A stretch of 64,000 nucleotides of DNA from Kocuria sp. (GCF_030530945.1 NZ_JAUMTZ010000003.1:109972-173971), one strand, 5' to 3'; positions 9,012-18,347 are shown, numbered from the stretch's first letter. Notes: a model not told the origin generated them from the sequence alone. Numbers and translations are program-made.

Positions 9012-10048
9012 ACCACCCCCTGCGCCTGCGGGCCGCCGCCGTGCTGGCCGCGGGGACACTGGCGCTCGCCGGCTGCGGGGCAGGCGGGGAGCAGGCCAGG
9101 ACGGACACGACCGGGGCGAGCGCGGCGGCGTCGTCCCCCGGCGGGAACACCGTGACCATCGCCACGGGCGTGGACACCCAGACCCGTGTGCTCGCGAACT
9201 ACTACCAGCAGCGCCTGGCGCAGGACGGCGTCGCGGCGCGCGTGGTGGACGTGGGCTCCACCCGGGAGGAGATCTTCGCGGCGCTGAAGGCGGGGCGGGT
9301 GTCCGCGGTGCCCGACTTCACCGGCGACCTCTACGTCTACGCGCGCGAGCACGAGCAGCCGGCCGGGCAGCCGCCGAGTCCCTCGCCCTCGGCCACCGCG
9401 GACACGGACGCCCCGCGCGGGCTGCTGGACTCGCTGGGCCAGCTGCTCGGCATCACGGGGGAGACGGGCCCCTCCGACGACGACGTGTACCGCGCCCTGC
9501 CCGACGCCCTGCCCGAGGGGCTGCGGGTCCTGGACAGCTCCGGGGCCCAGCGCACGGACCGGATGGTCGTGACCGCGGCGACCGCCGCCCAGTACGACCT
9601 GGGGAGCCTGGACTCCGCGGGCAAGCAGTGCGGGAAGCTGTCCGTGGGCATGGCCTCCGGGTACTCGGACGGCGCCCAGGGCGAGCGGGGGCTGAAGGCG
9701 TACTACGACTGCGCGCCCAGGGCCACGCCCGAGTACGCCACCACCGGAGAGCTCGTGGACGCCCTGCTCACCGACAAGGTGCAGGCCGCGGTGCTGCGCT
9801 CCTCCGAGCCGGTGATCGCGGACGACGGGCTCGTCACGCTGGACGACCCCGACCGGCTGTTCCGGCCCGAACGGGCCGTGGTGCTCGGCTCCGACACCCT
9901 GGAGGACCGGGCGGTCTCCTCCCTCAACGCCGCGTCCGCGGACTTGCGCAGCGAGGACCTGACCACCATCACGCGGCTCACGAGCGGCTCCTCCCCGGCG
10001 ATGAGCCCGGAGAAGGCCGCGCAGTTCCTGCGGGAGCAGCCGCGCTGA
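9008..10048 (+). CDS. glycine betaine/choline-type ABC substrate-binding lipoprotein
   Basis: A 346-residue exported lipoprotein. A short signal peptide ends in the lipobox Leu-Ala-Gly-Cys (cysteine at about residue 20). The mature part resembles the OpuAC/ProX-type domain, opening with VTIATGVDTQTRVLANYY and a later PDFTGDLYVY segment. A Pro/Ser/Asp-rich insert of about 50 residues (near 115-165) interrupts the domain. No permease or ATPase gene is adjacent, so it is an orphan binding protein in this window. Confidence 0.78.
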   Translation: MNHPLRLRAAAVLAAGTLALAGCGAGGEQARTDTTGASAAASSPGGNTVTIATGVDTQTRVLANYYQQRLAQDGVAARVVDVGSTREEIFAALKAGRVSAVPDFTGDLYVYAREHEQPAGQPPSPSPSATADTDAPRGLLDSLGQLLGITGETGPSDDDVYRALPDALPEGLRVLDSSGAQRTDRMVVTAATAAQYDLGSLDSAGKQCGKLSVGMASGYSDGAQGERGLKAYYDCAPRATPEYATTGELVDALLTDKVQAAVLRSSEPVIADDGLVTLDDPDRLFRPERAVVLGSDTLEDRAVSSLNAASADLRSEDLTTITRLTSGSSPAMSPEKAAQFLREQPR

Positions 10049-10091
10049 CCCGCGGGGGTGTCACGCCCGGACCCGCCGAGGGGGCCCCGAG

Positions 10092-10097
10092 TACGCT
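10092..10097 (+). promoter_or_regulatory. -10 box of the aminotransferase gene
   Basis: TACGCT ending 6 nt before the ATG at 10104. Confidence 0.5.
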
Positions 10098-10103
10098 GGC
10101 CCC

Positions 10104-11321
10104 ATGGCAAAGGTGAAGCAGTCCGACAAGCTGAAGAACGTCCTCTACGACATCCGCGGGCCCGTCCTGGAGCAGGCGGAGAAGATGGAGGCGGCCGGCC
10201 AGCGCATCCTGCGCCTGAACATCGGCAACCCCGCGCCCTTCGGCTTCGAGGCACCGGACGCCGTGCTGGTGGACATGATCAAGAACCTGCCCAACGCGCA
10301 GGGCTACTCGGACTCCCGCGGGATCTACTCCGCGCGCACCGCCGTGGTGCAGTACTACCAGACGCGCGGGATCATGAACCTGGACACGGACGACGTGTAC
10401 CTGGGCAACGGCGTGTCCGAGATGATCACCATGACCCTGCAGGCGCTGTGCAACCCGGGGGACGAGATCCTGATCCCCTCCCCGGACTACCCCCTGTGGA
10501 CCGCGTCCGTGGCGCTGTCCGGGGGCACGCCGGTGCACTACCGGTGTGACGAGGACAACGGGTGGAACCCGGACCTGGCGGACCTGGAGTCCAAGATCAC
10601 GGAGCACACCAAGGGGATCGTGATCATCAACCCCAACAACCCCACCGGGGCGGTGTACTCGCGCGAGACCCTCCAGCGGATCGTGGACCTGGCCAAGGAG
10701 CACGAGCTGATCCTGTTCTCGGACGAGATCTACGAGAAGATCACCTACGACGGCGCGGAGATGATCAACACCGCGAGCCTCACGGGTGAGGACGTGCTCT
10801 GCCTGACGTTCTCGGGGCTGTCCAAGGCGTACCGGGTGGCCGGCTACCGCGCCGGGTGGGTGGCGATCACCGGCCCCAGCTGGCGGGCGGAGTCCTACCT
10901 GGAGGGCATCAAGCTGCTGGCCAACATGCGCATGTGCGCGAACGTGCCCGCGCAGCACGCCATCCAGACCGCGCTGGGCGGCTACCAGTCCATCAACGAC
11001 CTCATCCTCCCGGGCGGGCGGCTCAAGGCGCAGCGGGACATCGCCCACCGCAAGCTCAACGAGATCGACGGCGTCACGTGCGAGCAGGCCTACGGCGCGC
11101 TGTACCTGTTCCCCAAGCTGGACGTGGAGAAGTTCGGGATCGTGGACGACGAGCGCTTCGCCCTGGACCTGCTCAAGGAGCAGAAGATCCTGCTCAGCCA
11201 CGGCACGGCGTTCAACTGGGACAAGCCGGACCACTTCCGCCTGGTCACGCTGCCCCCGGTGGACATGCTGGACACCGCCCTGGACCGCCTGGGCGAGTTC
11301 CTCTCCACCTACCACCAGTAG
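10104..11321 (+). CDS. alaA: class I/II aminotransferase, AlaA-like
   Basis: A 405-residue PLP-dependent enzyme of fold type I. The substrate-loop sequence NIGNPAPFGFEAP, the PNNPTGAVY motif, and the PLP-lysine motif SGLSKAYRVAGYRAGW (Lys near residue 240) are all present. The sequence style is that of AlaA/AlaT, which makes alanine from pyruvate with glutamate as donor. Other class I specificities cannot be excluded. It ends 19 nt from the convergent xseB. Confidence 0.85.
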   Translation: MAKVKQSDKLKNVLYDIRGPVLEQAEKMEAAGQRILRLNIGNPAPFGFEAPDAVLVDMIKNLPNAQGYSDSRGIYSARTAVVQYYQTRGIMNLDTDDVYLGNGVSEMITMTLQALCNPGDEILIPSPDYPLWTASVALSGGTPVHYRCDEDNGWNPDLADLESKITEHTKGIVIINPNNPTGAVYSRETLQRIVDLAKEHELILFSDEIYEKITYDGAEMINTASLTGEDVLCLTFSGLSKAYRVAGYRAGWVAITGPSWRAESYLEGIKLLANMRMCANVPAQHAIQTALGGYQSINDLILPGGRLKAQRDIAHRKLNEIDGVTCEQAYGALYLFPKLDVEKFGIVDDERFALDLLKEQKILLSHGTAFNWDKPDHFRLVTLPPVDMLDTALDRLGEFLSTYHQ

Positions 11322-11340
11322 GCGCCGCCGCCCGCTCGGC

Positions 11341-11631
11341 TCACTCCGTGTCCGACGCCGCCTGGTCCCGGTTCTCCCGCCGGGCCCGGGCGGCGTCGAG
11401 CCGTTCCCGGGCGCCGTCGAGCCACTGCTCGCAGCGGGTGGCGAGCGCCTCGCCGCGCTCCCACAGCTGCAGGGACTCCTCCAGGGTGGTGCCGCCCGCC
11501 TCGAGGCGGGAGACGACCTCCACGAGCTGCTCGCGGGCCTGCTCGTAGCCGAGCTGGTCCACGTCCGAGAGGTCCGGCGCACTGCGCTGGGTGCCCTGCT
11601 GGGAGTCGGGGTTCTGGTGCTGCTGTGCCAC
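11341..11631 (-). CDS. xseB: exodeoxyribonuclease VII small subunit
   Basis: A 96-residue small subunit that forms the coiled-coil partner of XseA. It has the family core LGYEQAREQLVEVVSRLE, then the LEESLQLWERGEALA segment. The GTG start is preceded by AAGGAA. The about 25 residues before the core are Gln/Ser-rich and non-conserved. It follows xseA by about 107 nt and is probably co-transcribed. Exonuclease VII degrades single-stranded DNA to oligonucleotides. Confidence 0.92.
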   Translation of the reverse strand: MAQQHQNPDSQQGTQRSAPDLSDVDQLGYEQAREQLVEVVSRLEAGGTTLEESLQLWERGEALATRCEQWLDGARERLDAARARRENRDQAASDTE

Positions 11632-11738
11632 GGTGTTCCTTCCGGTGGGTGACTGGTGTGCGGGGACGTGCTGGTGCGGGGCTCGTGCGACCCCCGGCTG
11701 CCCGCCGAGCGTTGGGTGCCGAGGTGGGCGGGAGGGCG

Positions 11739-13058
11739 TCAGTGCTCGCCTGGTTGGCGTGAGCTGGTCTCCGTGACGGCCACGCCGAGCTCCCCGGCGG
11801 CGAGCCGGACGGTGAGCGGCTGGTCCACCTCGGCGCGGGCGGCGTCCGTGAGCACGGAGCCGTCGGCGGTCTGCACCACGGCGTAGCCGCGGTCCAGGGT
11901 CTGCTGGGGGGAGAGGGCACGGACGCGGGCGCGCATCTGGACCACGGAGTCCTGCGCCCGCAGGGTCAGGGAGTTCGCGGCGGACCACGCCCGGGAGCGC
12001 AGCCGGTCCAGCTCCTCCTCACGCATCAGGATCATCCCGTCCGGCTGTGCGAGGGCGGGGCGGGAGCGCACGGTCTCCAGACCGCGCTCCTCCCGCTCGA
12101 TGAACGCGGCCACCGCCCGGTCCAGGGCGGAGCGGGCCTGCGCGAGCCGCAGCCGCTCGTCCTGGACGTCCGGGACCACGCGCTTGCCGGCGTCCGTGGG
12201 GGTGGAGGCCCGGACGTCCGCGACCCAGTCCAGCAGCGGCTGGTCGTTCTCGTGGCCGATCGCGCTGACCACCGGGGTCCGGGCCGCGAAGACCGCGCGC
12301 AGCAGGGACTCCTCGCTGAAGGACAGCAGGTCCTCGAACGCGCCGCCGCCGCGGGCGATCACGACCACGTCCACCTCGGGCGTCCGGTCCAGCTCCTCCA
12401 GCGCCCCGATGACCGCGCGCGCGGACCCGGCGCCCTGAACGGCGACCTCGCGGATCTCGAACTGCACGCCCGGCCAGCGGTTGGTGGCGTTGCGCACCAC
12501 GTCCTTCTCCGCGTCCGAGTTGCGCCCCGTGACCAGACCCACCCGCCGGGGGAGCACCGGCAGCGGCTTCTTGTGCGCGGGGTCGAACAGCCCCTCGTCC
12601 GCCAGCGCCCGCCGCAGCCGCTCCAGGCGTTCCAGCAGGTCCCCGAGGCCCACGGGGCGGATGTCCCGGCCCAGCATGGACAGCCGCCCGGTCTTGACGT
12701 AGAAGTCCGACTTCAGGTTCACGACCACCCGGCTGCCGCGCTCCAGGGGCCGCTCCAGCCGGGCCATCTCCTTCTGGAACAGGGTCACGCTCACCGAGGC
12801 CTCCTCCTGCAGGTCCCGCAGGGTCAGGTACGTGACGCGGGCGCGCTGGTTGACCTCGATCACCTGGCCCTCCACCCAGGCGTCCGGGGCCTTCTGGATC
12901 CACCCGTGCAGCGCGTGGGAGAGCCTGCTCAGCGGCCAGGGGTTCTCGGGGGAGGTGTCCCGGGCGAGGCGCGGCAGCTCCTGCTGCGCGGGTGCGTTCG
13001 CGGGCGCACCGGGGGCGCTCGCGGGGACCGCGGCGTCGGAGGGGAACGAGGTGTCCAT
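11739..13058 (-). CDS. xseA: exodeoxyribonuclease VII large subunit
   Basis: A 439-residue catalytic subunit. The N-terminal OB-fold (WVEGQVIEVNQRARVTYLTLRD) lies near residues 58-80. The catalytic domain has the GLVTGRNSDAEKDV and VVIARGGGAFEDLLSFSEE segments, and GHENDQPLLDWVADVRASTPTDAG follows as its usual Gly-His-Glu stretch. The C-terminal part is helical. The length is normal. It is upstream of xseB on the same strand. Confidence 0.95.
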   Translation of the reverse strand: MDTSFPSDAAVPASAPGAPANAPAQQELPRLARDTSPENPWPLSRLSHALHGWIQKAPDAWVEGQVIEVNQRARVTYLTLRDLQEEASVSVTLFQKEMARLERPLERGSRVVVNLKSDFYVKTGRLSMLGRDIRPVGLGDLLERLERLRRALADEGLFDPAHKKPLPVLPRRVGLVTGRNSDAEKDVVRNATNRWPGVQFEIREVAVQGAGSARAVIGALEELDRTPEVDVVVIARGGGAFEDLLSFSEESLLRAVFAARTPVVSAIGHENDQPLLDWVADVRASTPTDAGKRVVPDVQDERLRLAQARSALDRAVAAFIEREERGLETVRSRPALAQPDGMILMREEELDRLRSRAWSAANSLTLRAQDSVVQMRARVRALSPQQTLDRGYAVVQTADGSVLTDAARAEVDQPLTVRLAAGELGVAVTETSSRQPGEH

Positions 13059-13104
13059 GGCACATCAGTATCACCCGCCGGGGACACGCACAGGCGCTCC
13101 TCCC

Positions 13105-13110
13105 TACAGT
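13105..13110 (+). promoter_or_regulatory. -10 box of the membrane protein gene
   Basis: TACAGT ending 6 nt before the GTG at 13117. This is what selects that start in an otherwise longer open frame. Confidence 0.5.
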
Positions 13111-13116
13111 GGGACG

Positions 13117-14037
13117 GTGACCTCCTCCGCCGTGTCCCGCCCCGCCCCCCTCGCCCGCAGCCTGGCCGCCGCACTGTGCGCCATCCTGGCAGGGGCCGGG
13201 TTCGCCCTGTGGCTGGGCCTGTCCTGGACGCAGGAGCACATCCTCTCGCCCTCGGGCTTCCAGGACACCACGGCCTCCGTGGTGCTTGACAGGCAGTTCC
13301 AGGACCAGCTGGTGAGCACGGTGCTGGACCGGGTCTCCGTGGGCAAGGACGTGCACACCGGCATCGGGGCGGTGGACGACGCCGTGCAGCGGGTCCGCGA
13401 CTCGGCGCTCGACGCCGTCCGCTCCTGGCTGACCGCCACGGAGCAGCAGGGAACGTGGATCAGGATCCTGGACGACACCCACGACGCGAACGTTCCCCTC
13501 ACGCCCTCCGCCGGGCACGCCCCCGACGAGCTCGTGGTGGACGCCAGTTCCCTGGGGGACGCCGTGGACCGGCAGGTCCAGGACACCGTGGGCATCTCCC
13601 CGGGGCTCTCCGCGCAGGAGCTGCGGATCACCGTGCCCGGCGCACACACGGGGCGGGTGCTGGACGCGCTCGTGTGGGCCGCACAGTGGCGCTACGTCCT
13701 GCCCTGGCTCGCGGGCGGACTGGCCGTGCTCGCGGTGGCGACGGCGCCGCGTCGCCGGCTCGCGCTCGTGGGCGTGGGTCTGGCGGGGCTCGTGTGCGCG
13801 GGCGCGATGCTGGCCGTGGTGCTGTCCGGCGCCCAGGCGGTGGTGGACGCCTCCGCCGCGGACCCGGTGGCCCACCTGGTGACGGACCGTGTGGTCTCCG
13901 TGCTGTGGGAGTCCTTCGTGGGAAGCGCCGTCACGGGCATGGTCTGGGCTGCGGTGGTGGCCCTGGCGGGGGTGGTGCTCTCCGTGGTGCGCGTCAGAGC
14001 GGTCCCCTACCATGGAGGGCATGTCCACCGTGGTTGA
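13117..14037 (+). CDS. uncharacterised membrane protein
   Basis: A 306-residue protein. One hydrophobic helix lies near residues 10-35 and about three lie after residue 190. Between them is an extracytoplasmic region of about 150 residues rich in Asp/Val/Ser with no recognised catalytic motif. It is divergent from xseA and its 3' end overlaps ispH by 17 nt. I do not recognise a characterised family; such proteins sit beside xseA and ispH in related actinobacteria. Confidence 0.65.
   Translation: MTSSAVSRPAPLARSLAAALCAILAGAGFALWLGLSWTQEHILSPSGFQDTTASVVLDRQFQDQLVSTVLDRVSVGKDVHTGIGAVDDAVQRVRDSALDAVRSWLTATEQQGTWIRILDDTHDANVPLTPSAGHAPDELVVDASSLGDAVDRQVQDTVGISPGLSAQELRITVPGAHTGRVLDALVWAAQWRYVLPWLAGGLAVLAVATAPRRRLALVGVGLAGLVCAGAMLAVVLSGAQAVVDASAADPVAHLVTDRVVSVLWESFVGSAVTGMVWAAVVALAGVVLSVVRVRAVPYHGGHVHRG
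14008..14013 (+). promoter_or_regulatory. -10 box of ispH
   Basis: TACCAT inside the end of the preceding gene, ending 7 nt before the ATG at 14021. It supports this start over the ATG at 14012. Confidence 0.45.
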
Positions 14038-15103
14038 TCTGTCCATGCCCACCGTTCCCCGGGTGCGCCGCACGCCGGAGGAGGTCGCGGCCGCCGCTCC
14101 CGTGCACGGTGAGCGCAAGGTGCTGCTCGCCGCCCCCCGCGGGTACTGCGCGGGCGTGGACCGCGCGGTGATCGCCGTGGAGAAGGCCCTGGAGCACTAC
14201 GGCGCGCCGGTGTACGTGCGCAAGGAGATTGTGCATAACAAGCACGTGGTCGCCACCCTGGAGGAGCGCGGCGCGGTGTTCGTGGACGAGACGGACCAGG
14301 TGCCCGAGGGCGCCATGCTGGTGTTCTCCGCCCACGGGGTGTCCCCGGCGGTGGTGCAGTCCGCGCAGGACCGGAACCTGAACACCATCGACGCCACCTG
14401 CCCGCTGGTCACCAAGGTGCACCGCGAGGCCGTGCGCTTCGCGAACAACGACTACGAGATCCTGCTGATCGGCCACGTGGGCCACGAGGAGGTGGAGGGC
14501 ACCTTCGGCGAGGCACCCGAGCACATCCAGATCGTGAACTCCCCGGAGGACGTGGACACCCTGGAGGTGCGCGACCCGGACAAGGTGGTGTGGCTCTCCC
14601 AGACCACCCTGAGCGTGGACGAGACCATGGAGACGGTGAACCGGCTGCGCGCCAAGTTCCCGAACATGATCGACCCGCCCAGTGACGACATCTGCTACGC
14701 CACGTCCAACCGGCAGGCGGCCATCAAGAAGATCGCCCCGCAGGCGGACCTGGTGATCGTGGTGGGCTCCGCGAACTCCTCCAACTCGGTGCGGCTCAAG
14801 GAGGTGGCCCTGGAGTACGGGGCCGCGCGGGCCGAACGGGTGGACTTCGCCAACCAGGTCGACGAGTCCTGGTTCGAGGGCGTGGCCACCGTGGGTGTGA
14901 CCTCCGGCGCGTCCGTTCCCGAGGTGCTGGTGCGGGAGGTCCTGGATCTGCTGTCCGAGTACGGCTACGGCGCCGTGGAGGAAGTGGTCACCGCCCAGGA
15001 GGACATCCTGTTCTCCCTGCCCAAGGAGCTGCGGGCCAAGCTCGCCGAGGACGGCGACAACTCTCGCCGACTGGGCGGACGAGGGGCCAAGCCGAACCGC
15101 TGA
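14021..15103 (+). CDS. ispH: 4-hydroxy-3-methylbut-2-enyl diphosphate reductase
   Basis: A 360-residue [4Fe-4S] enzyme for the last step of the non-mevalonate isoprenoid pathway, making IPP and DMAPP. The three cluster cysteines are visible: APRGYCAGVDRA near residue 45, IDATCPLVTKVH near 128, and DDICYATSNRQ near 225. Also present are VRKEIVHNKHVV and VGSANSSNS. Its last codons lie in a 59-bp unit that is duplicated immediately downstream. Confidence 0.96.
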   Translation: MSTVVDLSMPTVPRVRRTPEEVAAAAPVHGERKVLLAAPRGYCAGVDRAVIAVEKALEHYGAPVYVRKEIVHNKHVVATLEERGAVFVDETDQVPEGAMLVFSAHGVSPAVVQSAQDRNLNTIDATCPLVTKVHREAVRFANNDYEILLIGHVGHEEVEGTFGEAPEHIQIVNSPEDVDTLEVRDPDKVVWLSQTTLSVDETMETVNRLRAKFPNMIDPPSDDICYATSNRQAAIKKIAPQADLVIVVGSANSSNSVRLKEVALEYGAARAERVDFANQVDESWFEGVATVGVTSGASVPEVLVREVLDLLSEYGYGAVEEVVTAQEDILFSLPKELRAKLAEDGDNSRRLGGRGAKPNR

Positions 15104-15207
15104 CCCTTCCGGAACACAGCCCTCCGGGGGCTCAGTCCCCGGGAGTTCAGCCGAATCGCTGACCCGCCGGGAACTCAGTCCTCCGAGGGCTCAGCGCGGC
15201 CGGTTCG
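15090..15207. repeat. 59-bp tandem duplication at the end of ispH
   Basis: Two units of exactly 59 bp (15090-15148 and 15149-15207), recognisably alike over most of their length. The first contains the last codons and stop of ispH and the second repeats them out of the coding region. Each unit also contains a GC-rich hairpin-forming stretch (around 15121-15145 in the first), which may serve as the terminator. Confidence 0.75.
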
Positions 15208-15212
15208 GGAGC

Positions 15213-16400
15213 TCAGTCGTTGAGGAACTCCGCGGCCGTGACCGGGCGGGGGACCGAGTCCACGGGCCGGGTCTCCAGGGCCTCGGAGTCCGTGGCCGTG
15301 GGGTCAAGCTCTGCGATCTTTCGGGCCGAGGGCAACACGCGTGACTCCAGGGAGCCCACGAGCTTGTTGTAGCCCTCCACGGAGCGCCGCAGCGAGCCTC
15401 CCATGTCCGAGAGGTGCTTGCCCACCGCGCCCATGCGGTCGTAGAGCTCCCGGGACAGCCGGTACAGCTCCCGCGCGTTGTCCGTGAGTGTGGCCTGGCG
15501 CCAGCTGAACGCCACGGCCTTCAGGGATGCGAGCAGGGACACCGGGGACACCAGTGCCACGTTGCTGCGGGCTGCGTGGTCCAGCAGGGAGGCGTCCGCG
15601 TCCAGGGCGGCGGCCAGGGCGGACTCCACCGGCACGAAGCACATCACCAGCTCGGGGGAGTTCTGCTCCGCGGACCAGTACTTCTTGGTCCCTAGCGTGT
15701 TCACGTGGGAGCGCAGCGCCTTGGCGTGGGCGGCCAGCAGCTGGGCGCGGCGCTGCTCGTTCTCGGGAGAGCCGTCCGCGGGGACCGCCTGGGCGTCCAG
15801 GTAGGAGGTCATGGGGGCCTTGGCGTCCACCACCACGGACTGGGCGCCCGGGAGGTTGATGACCATGTCCGGGCGCTGCACACCGCTCTCCGTGCTGCGG
15901 ACGGCCTGCTCCGTGAAGTCCACGTGGCGGGTCATGCCCGCGGCCTCCACCACGCGGCGCAGCTGCATCTCACCCCAGGCACCGCGGGCGGTGGTGGAGC
16001 GGAGAGAGGACTCCAGGGAGCCGGTGGCCTCCAGCAGCTGCCGGTCCGTGGTCCGCGCGGCCTCCAGCGCCTGCGCCACGGCGCCGAACTGCTCGGCGCG
16101 GTCCCGCTCCAGCTGCGTGAGGTGGCGGCCCACGATGCTCAGCTGGTCGTTCAGGGGCGCCAGGGCGCGCATCACGTTCTGGTCCTGCACGGAGCGGGCC
16201 TCGAGCGAGTCCACCCGCTGCTGCAGCTGCTCCTGGGCGGAGCGGGCCGAGGCGGCGTCCTGCACCGCGGCGAGGCGCTGCTCCTGGGACTGGTTCAGCT
16301 CCACCTCCAGCTCCCGGGCCTTCCGGGCCGCCAGGATGTAGCCGAGCACCCCGCCCACGACGAGCGCGAGCAGCGCCCACAACCACCACACCTGCGACAT
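15213..16400 (-). CDS. rmuC: RmuC family DNA recombination protein
   Basis: A 395-residue protein. One N-terminal membrane helix (WWLWALLALVVGGVLGYILA) is followed by a coiled coil (residues about 30-110). The nuclease-like RmuC domain then has RGAWGEMQLRRVVEAAG, a VVVDAKAPM segment and the PVSLLASLKAVAFSWRQ motif. RmuC limits inversions at inverted repeats, and its biochemical activity is not settled. The ATG at 16400 is preceded by GGAGG at 8 nt spacing, better than the ATG five codons earlier. Confidence 0.92.
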   Translation of the reverse strand: MSQVWWLWALLALVVGGVLGYILAARKARELEVELNQSQEQRLAAVQDAASARSAQEQLQQRVDSLEARSVQDQNVMRALAPLNDQLSIVGRHLTQLERDRAEQFGAVAQALEAARTTDRQLLEATGSLESSLRSTTARGAWGEMQLRRVVEAAGMTRHVDFTEQAVRSTESGVQRPDMVINLPGAQSVVVDAKAPMTSYLDAQAVPADGSPENEQRRAQLLAAHAKALRSHVNTLGTKKYWSAEQNSPELVMCFVPVESALAAALDADASLLDHAARSNVALVSPVSLLASLKAVAFSWRQATLTDNARELYRLSRELYDRMGAVGKHLSDMGGSLRRSVEGYNKLVGSLESRVLPSARKIAELDPTATDSEALETRPVDSVPRPVTAAEFLND

Positions 16401-16566
16401 CACGGAAGCCTCCATGCGGTCACTGTGACAAGGTGCTCCGACACGCACAAGCTTCGTGGACGGGCCCCTCACCCGAGCCGTGCCTGCCGCCCACTTGCAC
16501 GGTGGGGGCGCGGCGATGCCGAGCGGCTCAGGCCGAGGGTCGGCATCGTGCAGTGTGGACGCGCGG

Positions 16567-17178
16567 CTACAGCCACCCGTTGCGCGCCGCCACGGCGACC
16601 GCCTCGGCGCGGTTGCGGGTCCCCGTCTTGCCGATCGCGGAGGAGAGGTGGTTGCGCACCGTGCCCGCTGACAGGTGCAGGGCCCGGGCGATCTGCCCCG
16701 CGGAGACGCCGCCCGACGCCTCACGCAGCACCTCCCGCTCCCGCGCGGTCAGGGGATTGGGGCCGGCCAGCAGGGACTTCTCTGCCAGCGCGGGGTCCAC
16801 CACCCGCAGCCCGGCGTGCACCCTGCGGATGGCCTCGGCCAGCTCGGGCGCGGGGGTGTCCTTGACCACGAAGCCGGACGCCCCGGCGTCGAACGCGCGG
16901 CGCAGGTACCCGGGGCGATCGAACGTGGTGACGATCAGGCACCGTGTGCCGCTTCCCGCGGCGACGATCTGCTCGGCGGCCTCCAGGCCCGTGAGGTCCG
17001 GCATCTCGATGTCCAGCAGGGCCACGTCCACGCGGTCACGGGCGGCGAGTGCCACGGCCTCGTGCCCGTCCGCCGCCTGTGCCACCACGGTGAGGTCCGG
17101 CTCCAGGTCCAGCAGGGCGGCGAGCCCCGCGCGCACGAGGGCCTGGTCGTCCGCGACCAGCACGCGGATCACGTTCAT
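16567..17178 (-). CDS. NarL/FixJ family response regulator
   Basis: A 203-residue two-component regulator. The receiver domain (residues 1-120) has the acidic pair after strand 1 (VADDQ) and the phosphorylatable Asp in VDVALLDIEMPDLTG (near 54). The LuxR-type HTH follows (LTAREREVLREASGG through SAGTVRNHLSSAIGKTGTRN). Its ATG overlaps the TGA of the kinase gene by 4 nt. It is the last gene of the ATPase-permease-kinase-regulator set and probably controls that transporter. Confidence 0.93.
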   Translation of the reverse strand: MNVIRVLVADDQALVRAGLAALLDLEPDLTVVAQAADGHEAVALAARDRVDVALLDIEMPDLTGLEAAEQIVAAGSGTRCLIVTTFDRPGYLRRAFDAGASGFVVKDTPAPELAEAIRRVHAGLRVVDPALAEKSLLAGPNPLTAREREVLREASGGVSAGQIARALHLSAGTVRNHLSSAIGKTGTRNRAEAVAVAARNGWL

Positions 17179-18347
17179 GCCCGGAACACCTCCACGGTCG
17201 TGCCGCCCCGGGAGTTCCGGGTGACGGTCACCTCACATCCTGCCGCCCGCGCCCGCTCCCTCATGCCGCGGATCCCGTTGCCCTCGCGCAGTTCCGGCGC
17301 CCAGGCCTGCACCTCCTCGTCCCCAGAGGGCGACGCCGCGGCGTTGCGCGACGCTGCCCTGCCCGCCCGGGCGCCGTCGTCCGCAATGCGCAGCGACGCG
17401 CCCGTGACCGTGACCCGGCAGTGGGAGGCGCCCGAGTGGCGCACCACGTTGGTGACCGCCTCGCGCAGGATGCCCGCGAATGCGGAGCGCGTGGTCGCGT
17501 CCAGGGGAGGCGCGGACAAGGGCAGGTGCGGGGTGATGCCCGCGGCGCGCAGGGCGGCGCGTGCCTGGACGAGTTCCACGTCCAGGTCCAGCTCGCGCAT
17601 CCTGCCCACCGTGGAGCGCACATCGGCGAGGGCTTCTCGGGACAGGGCCAGGACGTCGTCGAGCTCGGCGACGGCGCGCTGCGGGTCGTTCTCCACGAGC
17701 CGCCGGGCGAGCTGGGCCTTGACCGTGATGACGGTGAGGGAGTGGCCCAGGATGTCGTGGACGTCCCGACCCACCTCCTCGCGCTGCCGGGAGATGGCGA
17801 GCTCTCGGGTGAGGCGTTCGTGGGCCTCCGAGCGCTCCATGGCGAGGCGCGAGGCCAGAATGATGAGCCAGCCCGGGAGCACCCCGACGAGGGGCCACAC
17901 GACCTGCTCCCTCGGCAGCAGAAGGAGAGCGGGGAGCAGGGCGAGAGCCACGACTGCCACGGAGGCGAGGGCACCGTGGCGCAGGGGCAGCCGGAAGACG
18001 AACAGGGCCACGAAGAACGGCGCGGTGTAGGTGAAGCCCCACGGCGAGGCGGGGACCACCAGCAGGAGCGCCAGAACCAGAACGAGGCTCCAGAGCGCGG
18101 CGTTGAGCAGTGGGCTCAGCCGGGGAGCCGGGATCTGACGGATCCAGGACGCGGTGTACAGCACCGCGAACAGTGCGAGGCCCGCGCAGCCCAGGGCCCG
18201 GATGCCGGGGCCCGCGGGACTCTGCAGAACGGCGGCCGCGGGAAAGAAGAGGAACACGAGCCACACCACGGCGTAGAGCAGGTCGGACCTCTGGTGCTGG
18301 GGCTCCGGGGTGCGCTCCCTGCGGGGTCGGTTCGGCAGGGTGCTCAC
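17175..18347 (-). CDS. sensor histidine kinase, HisKA_3 type
   Basis: A 390-residue kinase. About six hydrophobic segments in the first 165 residues form a membrane sensor without an obvious extracellular domain. The HisKA_3 phospho-acceptor box follows (EVGRDVHDILGHSLTVI). The ATPase region ends in GNGIRGMRERA, with a polar insertion of about 30 residues between its N and G boxes. The GTG start overlaps the permease stop (GTGA), and its own stop overlaps the regulator ATG. The architecture resembles DesK-like kinases that sense membrane or ABC-transporter state. Confidence 0.9.
   Translation of the reverse strand: MSTLPNRPRRERTPEPQHQRSDLLYAVVWLVFLFFPAAAVLQSPAGPGIRALGCAGLALFAVLYTASWIRQIPAPRLSPLLNAALWSLVLVLALLLVVPASPWGFTYTAPFFVALFVFRLPLRHGALASVAVVALALLPALLLLPREQVVWPLVGVLPGWLIILASRLAMERSEAHERLTRELAISRQREEVGRDVHDILGHSLTVITVKAQLARRLVENDPQRAVAELDDVLALSREALADVRSTVGRMRELDLDVELVQARAALRAAGITPHLPLSAPPLDATTRSAFAGILREAVTNVVRHSGASHCRVTVTGASLRIADDGARAGRAASRNAAASPSGDEEVQAWAPELREGNGIRGMRERARAAGCEVTVTRNSRGGTTVEVFRA

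Noticed and set aside
15304..15642. Small frames within rmuC and other genes
   Set aside because: They are out-of-frame readings of recognised genes with no start signals of their own.
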